Of a stretch of DNA of 64,000 nt, positions 32,233 through 43,560 are shown one piece after another. How positions within the stretch are numbered: the stretch's first letter is position 1; every line of letters starts with the position of its first letter. Where the stretch lies: the NCBI GenBank assembly GCA_023213315.1, contig JAKCPI010025700.1:186001-250000 (forward strand), written 5' to 3'. Origin of the DNA: Euborellia annulipes (taxonomy: Eukaryota > Arthropoda > Insecta > Dermaptera > Anisolabididae). Below the pieces are notes generated by a model. The model saw only the letters and a program-made list of their open reading frames with translations. It was not told the DNA's origin and ran no database searches. Position numbers and translations under genes: made by a program.

Positions 32233-32790
32233 CCCCCCACCCCCCCACTAATCCGCCATCCCTGATGCCAACAAGCGAAGTGGAATAAAAACATGTGTTG
32301 GATTGTTGCTGGCAAAAGAAATAGAATAAATGCCGTCACTATGTGGTTTGAATGATTCCACTGTGGGTTCTTCACAATTTAAATAAGCAAAATTGATATT
32401 TCCAAAGATCAATAAAAGCTATTTTTTCTGATGGATGAAAAACAAGACTTTATTGTTGATCTTGAAATACTCTTAATGATTTATCCAATTCCATATTTTT
32501 CACTGAGTCGGTATATTTTTTGAAAAAAATTTCTTCTTTATCACCAGCTGGAGGATCGCAGGCTAAAATCGAAGAAAGATCTTTTATAGATTTAAATTTA
32601 AATCGTTCATGTTAAGCGTTCCTTTTAATTTTATTGGTTTAGAAGGTTTGGGAGAAAATGATTCTTAAATCTCCAGTTTCAAATCATTTTCGATACTGGG
32701 GTCCAACTTTCTTGTGATTCTTTTAGGAGCTCCACCTTTAAAGAGGACTATATACGGCTATTTCCCTCATTCTTCGGTCTCCCAACTATT
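31870..32790 (-). pseudogene. Decayed ORF of unknown origin, split by a MITE
   Basis: Read on the minus strand, long stretches look coding but change frame and hit stops: a DKEEIFFKKYTDSVKNMELD segment near 32540-32480 and an EEPTVESFKPHSDGIYSISF segment near 32375-32300 that continues across the MITE at 32021-32264. No family recognised. Directly repeated flanks (TTGCAAAAATAAACG.. at 31745 and 32818) suggest it was carried by a larger element. Confidence 0.4.
32021..32264. mobile_element. hAT-type MITE, 8-bp duplication ATGCCAAC
   Basis: 244 bp, ends CAGGGCGGATTA and TAATCCGCCATCCCTG. Long G/C and A runs inside. Exact duplication ATGCCAAC at 32013-32020 and 32265-32272. Confidence 0.85.
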
Positions 32791-32974
32791 GTTCAATGCG
32801 TGTGTGAAGAATTGTTGCAAAAATAAACGTACAGAATGCGCTGCCCATTTTGTGAAATAGGCAAACATTTTGTTGCCGAATTCGTGAAATCGGTAGAGGG
32901 CTTGCCGAATTCACGAAAACTGCAAAATTTTACCGATTTCATGTATAGGCAATTTCGTCAATTCGTCGCAACAT

Positions 32975-35605
32975 ATATTACATAATAATAATCAGCTGAA
33001 ACGAAACGATAATTTACTAAAAATCTATTTTACTAATATTTTTATACATATTTCTCATGTATTTCTTAAATTTATTTATTATATATTTTTTTGTTAAATT
33101 TTTATTAAAGTGGGCTTGGTCCCTTACATACTTAGTACAACAAATATTCTAATCTAAGAGCTGTGCACGAACTGTAAAGCAAAATTGCCTTATTAATTCA
33201 TATATACATATATAAAATTCATTTGTTTGGCAGTTTAGTAATTTTCTCACTAAAAATTTTGCCTAATATATAGTTTTTTTTTTTTTTTTTAATTAAAACT
33301 ATGAAAAATAATTGAACTGCTAATTACTGCCATTTACTTCATATTCATATTTTCATTTTCTTTAAAAAAATACTATACTTAAAATTTAAGTCCTCACAGT
33401 GTTAAATGATGTAAAGCAAATTGTGATACATATCAATCGACAGTGTTTCAAATAATCACGAGGAAACTCTTTCAAGTACTTGAAGCCAGTTATCAGATAT
33501 AATTAAAATGGCTCATTTTAAATTTTTTTAGAATATATACTAAAGCTATCATATAATTTTTATCTTGTATGTATATAAGTTAAAAATTATTAATTGTATA
33601 GCATTTTATTTTATATTTTTTAAGTTTAACAAATTTCATTTTAAAATTTGTTAAATTTTTATTTCCTTCCAATTTACATATACATATATATATACATATT
33701 TTTTTTTTTTTATTAAGTTATAATAATTTGTACTTATATAGTGTTTTTTTATTTATTGTAAACAAATATTTTTGCATTTATATTCTTAGTATATAGAGAT
33801 TCGAATTCCATTTGTTTGATTTAAGACTTAAAAATAAGTAATTATTGTATAAATTAGGAAAATATCCTTTTTGCTCCTCCATGAGAAATTTATCCTTTTC
33901 TCCATAGCGAAATTAGAAATTTTAATTTAAAACTAGAACTATTAATAAATTTTTACTTTATTTAAATAGGGATATCTTTGTTTAAACTAAAAATTTTTCG
34001 AATTACTTAAAATTAACTTCCATGTTAGAGAGCTATCGTCTCGAGTTATTAAAATGCAAAAAAATATAATAATTAAATATTATTAATTATAAACATTTTG
34101 CTCTATTATATCTAAATAATAATAAGCTTGAAAAAATTTGGCTTCTGCTTATTTTCAAAAAAATGGAATAATTTTGTTCTCAAAAAAAAAAAGTATAGGA
34201 GAAATAATTTAAACAAGTTTGGATTTAAACTAAAAATCATTCATATGTTTGAATTATTTATTTTTAAATTCGATTAGTGATAAAAAAAAGTATTTAATTT
34301 AGACGGTAATTTTTGAGATCTCTTCTTTGTTTAGAATTATCATCTCTAATTTGGTGCTATTTAAATTTAAGTAATATATTTTCTACTTAACTTAATCAGG
34401 GGAGTAGCTAAGACATCCAGTAAAAATTCCAAAAAAAAAGATATTTGTCCAATACTTTTCTATTTAACTCCACTTGAATTGTCCTTTCTTAGCTACTCTT
34501 CAAATTTCAATTTACTGTTGTTTATATTAATCTTAATTTGATAAAATCAGTATTTTTAATTTTATTATTTGTAAAAAAAAAATTAACAAAGTGTGAATTT
34601 GAAAATTAAGTAATTACTGTTTTATATATATATATATAAGTTTTTGGAACTCGAGCCTATAGTTATCTAACCAATAAAAATTCTCTTTGTTAAAATAGTA
34701 GAATTTTATATTAAACAGTATTTATTTTTAAGATCCTAGTAAATTAGTTGATAAGACTTTTCTCTTGTTCTCTCTATCTCTTCACTAAACTCTTTCTACC
34801 ATTAAGGGTATATGTAGTTTACAGAAACCAAACAAAGTAGATAATCATTATTTTTATGCTTAAACTCTAAACCAGAAAAAAAATTGTTTGAAATATATAA
34901 ATATATATATATATATATGCTTTTTGCTCGAATCAAGTTTAACATTTTAAAGCAAATATATAACAATATTTTTTCATATCGTTGTATATATAACACTGGT
35001 TAAAAATGAACCAGATTTTGACGAATTATAAGCGAAATAAAAAAAAATTCCGATCCATAAATTATCCAAACAAAGCTTTTTCATTAAATATTTCAAAAAT
35101 TTTGTATATATATATAAAAAAAAAAAAAAGGTTGTTTAAGTAAAACGATTTGCTTTAATACAATATAATATATTGTATTTTTGGCATTTTAAATTCAAAA
35201 CGCTTTGCCATGGGCCGTGCTTAATTTACATCATCCGACAAATATTAATAAATATAAATAAATTAACAGTAAGCTGTTTGATTATTTCACACTTATTATA
35301 AAAAAAATAGTCAGAATAGTTCCCTTATTACAATGTAAGAATATAATACTTAAAAACAGTGATCAGCGTGCGGCTAGTTTCATTACAAAAAAAAGTCTAG
35401 ATCAAGGCTCAGACTACCATTCGAATATAAACATCATCAAAAACTTATAAACAACATTATCAGTTAATTAATAATTAAATATTTGATAATGCTTTCACTC
35501 TAATTCAAGATTAGTTGAATAACAGGGTTAATAAGTATATTTTTATTAAGACTTTCATGATAATGTCAAATTATATAAAATAATTTTTTTTAATACGATT
35601 ACAAT
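32975..35605. other. AT-rich stretch, no gene seen
   Basis: Over 2.6 kb of AT-rich DNA with short TA runs (33680, 34624, 34900, 35105). No element ends or splice-flanked frames noticed. Confidence 0.5.
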
Positions 35606-36166
35606 TTTTTCTTGCCTTCGGCGAGCAATTGCCTGTCCCCGGCGGGCAAGTTTATTGCCAATTTGGAATATCTTGTTGCAATGCAAGTGTCAAGATGTTA
35701 AGGAAGGATATTGAATTCAAGAGAGATTTCAGACTGGGGACAGCACAAAAGGGTCTATTTATGACTGACTGTTTGAAGGGACAGTCGTATAGGTACTCCT
35801 TTCGTTTTTCAACTGCTGCGTACCCCCGCCCATTGCGCATAGTCGTATAAACAGAAAGCTGTTTCACAGAGCAACTAACTGCCTCTCTAATTTCTGAGCC
35901 AATTCGTTGATTTTGTGTCGTATTGAAGAAATTTGATTATAATTAATTTTCCAAAATATTTAAGAGATTCAAATTATTTCTAAGTTACTCCCAGACCCAT
36001 ATACTATAGGGGTACTTAATTTCAAATGAATTCATTGAAAATCGTGGATTTCTATAGAACATATATATTTTCCCATTTCATTTATATATATATAGAAGAT
36101 AGGGATAACATTTTAAAATATAAAGGTGGTAATTACGTAATTTATTCAAAAAAAAAATATTTCTAC

Positions 36167-36555
36167 CAGGGACGTATATAGAATTTTTTCGGGAGGGGGG
36201 GGGGGGGCGAACTCATTTTTAAATACCTCCCTCATCCGTTACACAAAAATATTCTAAAAATACCGGATACACCTGAAACCTCGAGAGGTTCATTAATATT
36301 TTTTTTTTTTTTAACATAATTTTTTTCCTTTTCACCTGAGGCCCGAGGGGCTCGGGTCCTCTCAAAGACAAAAGTTTTAAAAATGCTTATAATGTATATT
36401 AATATATTTCATTTTTTTATTACTTTTATTTATGCGACGCACTTTCTCAAACAAAAATATAGAAATTGTTCATATACCCGAATATATATATATAGATTTG
36501 AAAAATTTCGGAGTAGTCCGGGCCCCCTCGCCCCCCCCCCCCATATACGCCCCTG
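36167..36555. mobile_element. hAT-type MITE, 8-bp duplication ATTTCTAC
   Basis: 389 bp, ends CAGGGACGTATATAGAA and TATACGCCCCTG; exact ATTTCTAC at 36159-36166 and 36556-36563. Same family as 39385 and 56684. Confidence 0.88.
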
Positions 36556-36839
36556 ATTTCTACCTTTCTCTTTTGGGGAAAAATCTATATAAAATTTCAA
36601 AAAAATAATAAATATAAATGATATTTCCAATGTGAATCTTTATATAAAAAGAAAAAACTAACTTTACAATTAGAAAAAAAAATTTTTATTCCTACCCCCT
36701 TCAGCCCCAAACAAGAATCGTGGTTACGATAATGTTAGAAAATCGGTTAAGGAATTAATTAAATAGTGTTTTAGAGGCGGTGTGAGACTAATTTTTGAAT
36801 TGCTCATAAATTTTCCTCTCACCACTATTCGTATTTCAG

Positions 36840-37010
36840 GATTCTATTTATTTATATAACTCGCTAATGTCCGTCTGTCTGTCACGCTCTATTTGGGCAA
36901 CTTCCCAGTGGAATTTTGAAACGTAATTTTTTATGCTTAAAGAGGACCTTCTAGGGATTACAGGAAAATTATTTTCATCCCGAAATTCCTATAACATTTT
37001 GAGTTATTAA
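36840..37010 (+). repeat. Second copy of the 6300 repeat
   Basis: Opposite orientation to 6300-6480; includes GTCTGTCTGTCACGCTCT and TCATCCCGAAATT-type words. Confidence 0.6.
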
Positions 37011-38020
37011 TTCCTAAAGTTACGATTTCTCCCATAGGAAATGTATAGAGAAATATTTATGTATTTTTTTGCAGTTGTGTACTCTATCAATGTAAATAAA
37101 TACTCAAGCAGGCACTGGAATGGAATAGTTATAATAATTTTTTTTTTTTTTCATAATTAAGAAAAGGCGGGGAGGGTCCAGGGGGGTGAAGCCCCCGGCT
37201 AGGCGCGAAGTCCGCCGAAGGCTAGTATTTTTGAATATTTCTACTGGACTGTATTTATGTGTAAAATTATAATATGGATGCATTACACTGGGACAACCAG
37301 AAGGGGAGGAGGGTTGGAAATTAAACCCAAATAAATAAAACCTCTATAGAGCTTGACCAACCATTTCTACAGGCGGACTAAATTTCCTTTTGAGCCCGTA
37401 CCTAATTTTTGTTGTTGTTTTATTGTGATGTAATGTTCTGTTGGACATATATATTCAATAAAATTAAAGTTTATGTACTTTTGACCTAGCTCTGCCAACC
37501 GCAACATGACTTCCGGAGGGATTTGTGCCTGCTCTAGAAAATAAATTTATGATTTTTCTCCTTTTTAAAAAATATTTTCATTTGTTGAAAATAATATTAA
37601 TGGGATAAAACCCCCTGCTTAATGCCAATCAGAAGAGTCTCTTTAAAAAAATTATAACCACCCCCCCCCCACCTCCTCCAGGAGAAAATCCTGATTGCGC
37701 TCCTGGCACATTGTATTGATTTCTCATATATATTTTATATTTTTTATTTATATAAAAAATGAAATGGGAAAAACGTATGTATTTATATGTTCTATAGAAA
37801 TCCACAATTTTCAATGAATCCATTTGAAATTAAGTACACATATAGTATATGGCTCTGGGAGTAACGTTGTAATAATTTGACTCTCTTAAATATTTTGGAA
37901 AAATAATTATAATTAAATTTCTTCAATATGGGAACACACAACAAGTTGGCTTGGAAATTAGAGAGGCAATTGGTAGTTCTGAGAGCCAGCCGAAGGCGGG
38001 CTTTGCGACTAGTATTTTAT

Positions 38021-38740
38021 ATTATTGAAATAAATATTTATATTTTTTTTTGTTTTACTCGATAAATTATGTTATTCTGTCATTCATGAATGATGGAATA
38101 AAATCTAGAAACATTGATATCATAACTATTACTCTGAAGTGGATTTGGCTGCCCAAATTTGGATCATTCAGATTGAGGTCAATGAGGGCACAGTGCATTG
38201 GCTAGCCGCATTTATTTGATAACGACCGAACTAAGACCTGGCCGAGGAATTTATTATTAGAGTAGAAAAACATAAGAAATTTGATTAGAAGAGAAGGAAG
38301 TCATTAGTTATGACTCGATTAAGTTATCTGATAATTTCGATGGTAATTAATAAGAAAGTGGATTATTATTCAAAACATCGAATTTTGTTTTGCTCAGATG
38401 AAATATTTAAAATTAAAAATAAACAGTTTAAATAAATTGAAATATCCAAAAATTATTGGAATATAATTTTTTTTTATAGGGCTGTAAAACAAGGTAGAAA
38501 TGATCACAGGGGCTTAATAGACCACCCGTGGGATTTAAATCATATTCAAATTTTACACGAGAGGAAAAAATTATAAACATATACAAAGGATGAGGGAAGC
38601 TAATTTATAGAAAGGTAGTTTGATCCCTCTACAGGAGAATAGTGATGAAGGATCAGACGCCCTTTGAGTAAAAAAAAAAAAAGAAAAACGCTTTAACGCA
38701 AAATTTTACAGAAATTTTCGACATTTTAATTTCAAAATTG
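38021..38740. other. Unassigned intergenic sequence
   Basis: Moderately complex sequence without a supported frame or recognisable repeat end. Confidence 0.35.
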
Positions 38741-38744
38741 CCCG

Positions 38745-38895
38745 TGACCCATGACTCAGAGAGAAGCTCCTTATGACTGGGGTCCCGGGTTCGCTTCTCG
38801 TCCCAAGCGAGAAAAATTTATTTCATTTGAATTGGCTACCAATCATTTGGAATAATTAGGATGGGGTCTAAATAGCCTTAGATGCCAAAAAGAAA
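38745..38895 (+). repeat. tRNA-derived SINE-like fragment
   Basis: GGGTCCCGGGTTCGCTTCTC resembles a T-arm/B-box. It is followed by a body (GGCTACCAATCATTTGG, GGGGTCTAAATAGCC) distantly like the SINE at 53026. Confidence 0.4.
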
Positions 38896-39384
38896 TTTAA
38901 AAAAAAAATGTCCAAAATTGGTCTATATAAATAGGCTCACTAGACGGCCGGATTTCGTCCGGATTTGGAACCCATGTCCGGTTTGGCGTCCGGATCTGAG
39001 AAATGTCCGTATTTTACTAATATGAACCGAAAACGTGACCAAATCGGGGAATTTTACTCCGCGCCGCACCTTAGGTTGGTCACATTTGTAATTTATTAAC
39101 CCTATACTTATTTTTTAATAACAATAGATGAGGGAGCGGGCAGCCAGGAAGTAAGCCTCTACGAAATGAAACTCAAGAGTGGCGGAGACAGTTTCGGCTA
39201 TAATTAAATATCGCCATTCTCAGTCCATTTTCGAGCTGTAAGCATTGTACATTTTGGATATAATAAAAATAATTATTCATATATACAAGAAAAAATATTT
39301 TTTTACATACAATATGCACTCAAATGCCAATGCATTGAGCCAAATGTAGAGTTGTCAATTTGTGGGTATTAATATAGATAAAAT

Positions 39385-39644
39385 CAGGGGCGTATTTATG
39401 GGGGGGGCCGAGGGGGCCGGGCCCCCCCGAAATTTCCCAAACACATATACATATATAGGGATATACAGACGTCAGCGCAACAAATTTTTCCGCAGGATGG
39501 ACAACTTTGGTTTCGCAATAGAAAAAATGTTCCTCAAAAAATTTCGTGTGGAAAAAAATATAGTTTCTCCCTAAAAAAAAAATTTTGCCGCAGAAAAATT
39601 TTTGAGTTCGAGGCCCCCGAAAAAAATTTCTATATACGCCCCTG
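39385..39644. mobile_element. hAT-type MITE, 8-bp duplication GATAAAAT
   Basis: 260 bp, ends CAGGGGCGTATTTATGG and TATATACGCCCCTG; exact GATAAAAT on both sides (39377-39384, 39645-39652). The 70-codon frame across it is not a gene. Confidence 0.9.
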
Positions 39645-39841
39645 GATAAAATGCTTGTACAGTGAGCGCCACAATTAAGTCCCCAGCTGATAGCTAGAGC
39701 CCTAAGTATATTGTATAGTATATAGTGTATAGTGAAATAATTTTAAATTTGAAAAGGTAAAATAAAATCATATGTTCCAGATTTTACATTTTACCTTTTC
39801 GGTCATCAAAATTATTTCACTATTCACTATATACTACTACT

Positions 39842-39925
39842 CAAGGACGGATCCAGAGGTGTTTCTCGGGGGGGGGGGGAATAATCTGGTGTAACTGGTC
39901 ACACAGCACACTATTTTTTCTTATT
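39842..39925 (+). repeat. Truncated relative of the 52799 MITE
   Basis: Starts CAAGGACGGATCCAGAGG with a G-run, then the inverted R1-hairpin word TCTGGTGTAACTGGTCACAC also present inside the 52799 element. Its right end is missing. Confidence 0.55.
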
Positions 39926-39931
39926 TTATTA

Positions 39932-40357
39932 CAGTAGAACCTCGCTTAACGAGCACCTCTCATAACGAGTAATTCGCATAAAGAGCAAAATAAATTGTAA
40001 AAGAATGACTTGCTTAACGAGCGACTTTTCGCATAACGAGTACAAAACACGGACTCGTCAAAATAAAAGTTTGCCCAATTAGTTTATAATTTGGTTTTTA
40101 TATTTAATATTTGCGGACTTTTAAATTTAGTTATTACAATTTACAAAAAAAAATTTAATTTAATTTAATGTAGCATCGAAATGCAATTATTGCAAAAATG
40201 TTCCCGAAGAAAAAACCCGCAAGAAAACAGCCATAAGAGAGTATTTTTCGATATGGAACGCATTAACGTATTTTACTTTCATTTATATGAGAAAAATTGT
40301 TTCACATAACGAGTTTGATTCTGGAACGAATTAAACTCGTTAAGCGAGGTTTCACTG
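39932..40357. mobile_element. pogo/Tigger-like MITE
   Basis: Ends CAGTAGAACCTCGCTTAACG and the inverse of CAGTGAAACCTCGCTTAACG, flanked by TA (39930-39931, 40358-40359). 426 bp with internal repeats of the AACGAGT word; no transposase. Confidence 0.8.
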
Positions 40358-40632
40358 TATATCCAAAATGTACAATCCTTACAGCTCGAAAATGGACTGA
40401 GGATGGCGATATTTAATTATAGCCGAAAGTGTCTCCACTACTCTTGACTTTCATTTCGTAGAGGCTTACGTCCTGTATTCCTCTATTCAGAAAAAATGTA
40501 GGTATGAAAAAAGTCTAAAATAACGATGTAATAAAAAAAAAAAAATTATTAAACTACTGTAGGTAGAGTTTTGTTTGAAAAAGATGAAATTTTTTCAATC
40601 AACACACAAATAGATTGTTTATTAGCCAGTCA

Positions 40633-40930
40633 ATATATCGTTTAAGATGTGTGCTTAAGATTGGGTAAAATTGCGCCCCCTGGACTCGAACCAGGACCTC
40701 CAGGCTTTCGCGGCGGGCGGAATACCCTTATCCTAGGGCGCCGGCCCTAGTAATGGCTTGCAGTATTTTAAGATCTTTTCGAGTCAATGAAATTTTAATT
40801 TCATTAGTATAATAGGCAGACGCGAGATGTTGTGCTTATTGGGTCGGCGCCCTAGGATAAGCAAAAACGTGGAGGTCCTGGTTCGACTATAGTGAGTGCA
40901 ATTTTGCCCAATTTTAAGCACAAACACATC
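40633..40930. repeat. Foldback of two tRNA-Arg-like units
   Basis: Minus-strand unit 40672-40741: a 7-bp acceptor stem (GCGCCCT with GGGGCGC), an AGGATAAGG D-arm word as in tRNA-Arg, and a perfect T-arm CCTGG-TTCGAGT-CCAGG. The anticodon arm does not fold normally. Plus-strand unit 40847-40900 is a deleted copy. The same leader (ATATCGTTTAAGATG) as at 7264 shows these are copies of a mobile family, not functional tRNAs. Confidence 0.6.
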
Positions 40931-41460
40931 TCTCAAATTTGTAATCTTAAAAAATTTTTAAATTTATAGTGGAAGATTGGAGATATAATCATATCACAGC
41001 CACAACTTCAAAAGGAACAATTATTAAATTTTATTCAAATATCTTAAATAAATAAATTTATAAACAACTCGCATAGTCCACGGTGGTTAGATCCAAACAA
41101 TCAAGTTTATGGAGTTTGTATTAAATTTATTCGTGTATAAATAATAAGCAGCTTTTTCTCAAATTGCCGCCCCAGGCGCGCGCCTAATCCCCCTCTTCGG
41201 AAATATGCTCCTGGTCCTAATTATTTCTCAAGACAATTTTGTCTAATTTATTTTGAATATACCATGGTATTGGTTGTTTTTTTTTTACCTAAACTTATCA
41301 TATATAGGATTAAATTGACATAATCTATTTGAGAAATTTATCCAAAGAGAAATGAATGACAAGAATAAGAAAAAACAAATCCATCACTTTAAATTCAAAA
41401 CAAGGTTTTGAGGTTATCATTAGTTGTAAATAAAAATAAAAAAGGCCCTTTATATTTTGT

Positions 41461-41773
41461 TTCTTTGGTTAAAGCTTTGTTAGCGTGAGCCGGTAATGAC
41501 TGTTGGTTTGTTTTGTAAGTGGTGGTGAAAGAGAGAGCGATGGACCCGACGATATAGCCAAGATCCGCGTGGTGTGTTTTTTTTTTTGCCCGCTTCTAGT
41601 GTTCTTCGGGTTAGGGTTCACGTTATCACGTTTATCACGGGGTCGCAGGCGGACTTGGTCCCCGAGTTGTGACGGAGGAGACTCCGGCGGTTTCATTTCC
41701 TAGCCAGTTGTCTGTTCGTTCGCGTCGTTGTAGTTGTTGTTGTCGTCGACAAATCCGAGGGATCGGTGTCGAG
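41461..41773 (+). promoter_or_regulatory. GC- and CpG-rich 5' region of Tps1
   Basis: Base composition rises sharply here compared with the AT-rich flanks, with many CpG dinucleotides, as expected for the promoter/5'UTR of the adjacent gene. Overlapping frames on both strands (41469-41862) arise from lack of stops in GC-rich DNA. Confidence 0.5.
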
Positions 41774-41892
41774 ATGCCGAAAAAAGAGGCGGCTGAGGAT
41801 GTCACCTCCACCGAATCGATGATTGTTGTGTCTAATCGGCTGCCCTTTGTTCTTGTACGCAATCAGTCCGGTCAACTTGAGCGCAGAGCCAG
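41774..41892 (+). CDS. Tps1: Trehalose-6-phosphate synthase, first coding exon
   Basis: ATG at 41774 opens 39 codons ending at a donor (AG|GTGCAT, phase 2). The sequence SMIVVSNRLPFVL (residues 15-27) is the N-terminal signature of the GT20 domain of insect and crustacean trehalose-6-phosphate synthases, which make trehalose-6-phosphate from UDP-glucose and glucose-6-phosphate in the cytosol. QLERRAR matches the residues just before the AGGLVTAV block of the family. That block should begin exon 2 but I found no exon 2 up to 64000, so the intron is over 22 kb or the gene is broken here. The frame is open upstream to about 41669 but without an earlier ATG. Confidence 0.82.
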
Positions 41893-41953
41893 GTGCATAT
41901 TCATCAATTTATTTATTTTTTTTTAAATAAATACTTTTTTAAGTCGTCTCTTT

Positions 41954-42831
41954 TTACTTTCTCTTACCCTATATATGAAATATATAGAGAGAAAGTCAAA
42001 AATTTAATGTCGAGATTTTGATGGATATATATGTTTTGAGGTCCCCTGAGTCCAAAAAAGTGAGTCCCCCAAATTGGTCTGACTGTTTGGACATTTTTAA
42101 GCATGAAAGAAATGAGCTACGAGGTTGAAATTTTATATTTAAGTTAGGCACCCTCCTAAGTCGTGAAAATAAGCTATTAAACAAAATTGGCCAAAAAGTA
42201 TTAGTGCTATAGTTATGTATTTTTTTCGATTTTCTCAAAATTCGCTTCAACGATTTTGATTTAAATTCAAAAATCAAAAATATTTTTTACATAAAGATAG
42301 GAGAAATGGTAACGGAGTTTAAAATGTTTTCCCATTTTGTTTAAAATTCATAAATCAACTATTGGCTCTAACGATTTTGATTACAATTCATAAATCAAGT
42401 ATTTTTTAGATGCTTTTTAAAATGTATATTCTCATTTTGTTCTGAAAATTGTTTGAAGGAGACTTTACTGATGTAGTATTTAAGATTTTTCAAATTCATT
42501 TTTCGGTTTTTTCTTCCATAGAGCCAATGTTAAATCCCTATGGAGATTTGCATGTTAATTTCGATTCAAAAGAAATTTTGTATTTATTTAGGATTCTCTA
42601 TTGGGTATAAAATATCTAAATATGAGATTAATATTTTGAAAAATAATCATAGTTTATTTCAAGTAGTCAACATTAGCTTATGGAAATTTTGAATCAATTG
42701 ACTTTTTTACTTTTTTTTACTTATGAAATGCAAGTGGTCAAGTTAACTAAGGTGATTTGGGAAACTAAATTTATCTCGACACAAAAAGTCTGGTGTGACC
42801 AGCACGGTGCACAACTTTCTCTTACCGAAGG
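41954..42831 (+). repeat. R1 copy in the presumed Tps1 intron
   Basis: Begins 62 bp after the Tps1 donor with ACTTTCTCTTACCC. The middle is partly duplicated (two TCAAAAATCAA... blocks near 42260 and 42340) and it ends in the first half of the terminal hairpin at 42786. Confidence 0.75.
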
Positions 42832-43264
42832 AATTAACCCAGTGATAGAAAAAAAATCATTATGTTTATTTTATAGGAAAATCAATAGATTATATAGAAA
42901 TGTCAACAATATTAGGCTGAGAAGTCTCGTCTAAAAGGACGTCAATCCTAAGAGACATTGACTCTAAGTTATATATGGTCGATTTGGAAGTCATTTTCTC
43001 CTGATAAGTAATTTTTGATCTGTCTTCAATTTCATTTAGATAGGTAATTTTTCCAAAATTTTTTTAATTCATGACTTAAATCGAATGCATTGTAAAATAA
43101 AATTTTGTTAAAAAAATCAGACAACCAAGTGATTATTAATCCAAATATCCTTTATGGAAATAGAAAATTAGACCGAGTCCTCTACAATTTACTTGGGAAT
43201 TTTTTTTATATAAAAGGAATTAATGAAGTATCTTACTAATTGTATATAAAAAATTTTTAAAACT

Positions 43265-43345
43265 ACAGAGAAAAGTTGAGTGACAGTCGAACCCGGGATC
43301 TCCAGACTATCCGCGGTTAGAATTGCGGAGAGAGCAAAGAAAATA
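43265..43345 (-). repeat. tRNA-like B-box remnant
   Basis: On the minus strand GGAGATCCCGGGTTCGACTG carries a B-box, with CTCTCCGCAATTCTAACC upstream. No acceptor stem; probably a SINE head. Confidence 0.35.
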
Positions 43346-43439
43346 TGTTACAAGAGCTATTAGAGGAAAATAAAAAAAAATAGTTTTTGTATTTTGGCAA
43401 ATACAGTAAAAAGGATTTAGAAAAAAAAATTGAAATACG

Positions 43440-43560
43440 GAGTTAAAATATTAAAAGCCTAGACATGACATTAAATTTTAACATTATTGACTAAATGTTA
43501 ACGCTTTGGAATTAATGTTAAAAGTTAAGACCTGTAACGCTGCTAAAATTTTTTCCCTCT
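43440..43560 (+). repeat. R4 fragment
   Basis: Shares GTTAAAATATTAAA, TAGACATGACATTAA and TTAACGCTTTGG with the SPTLC2 intron copies at 28245 and 17400. Confidence 0.6.

Larger units (their letters stand above)
30153..32974. mobile_element. Possible large inverted-repeat element carrying nested repeats and an ORF relic
   Basis: The left end TGTTACGCCGAATTGGCGAA and right end (inverse TGTTGCGACGAATTGACGAA) are imperfect terminal repeats continuing into GAAATCGG.AAAATTTTGC. Between them lie an R1 copy, a foldback, a decayed ORF and a MITE. Flanks are TA-rich, so a target duplication cannot be told. Confidence 0.5.
35610..38020. mobile_element. Large foldback-type element, GC-richer ends
   Basis: A segment at about 35870-36100 (GCCTCTCTAATTTC through TCTATAGAACATAT) returns inverted at about 37770-37960. 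The outer ends contain related GGCGGGC..TTTGC words. Within it lie the MITE at 36167-36555, a repeat at 36840-37010 and a GCGAAGTCCGCCGAAGGCTAGTA-like end at 37204-37226. Frames at 35629-35867 lie in its GC-richer end and have no recognised domain. Confidence 0.5.
39125..40492. repeat. Foldback with two nested MITEs
   Basis: The arms 39125-39262 and 40359-40492 are inverted copies (AGCCTCTACGAAATGAAA; GTCCATTTTCGAGCTGTAAG). Nested inside are a hAT-type MITE (39385-39644) and a pogo-like MITE (39932-40357). Confidence 0.75.

Noticed and set aside
35629..35867. Paired plus and minus frames of about 70 codons
   Set aside because: They lie in the GC-richer end of a foldback, with no domain or splice sites.
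40672..40741. Functional tRNA-Arg gene
   Set aside because: Acceptor and T-arms pair, but the anticodon arm does not, and a deleted inverted copy and a related locus show it is a repeat.
41469..41862. Several 60-75-codon frames on both strands upstream of Tps1
   Set aside because: GC-rich DNA with few stops; no domain, and they overlap the promoter/5'UTR of Tps1.
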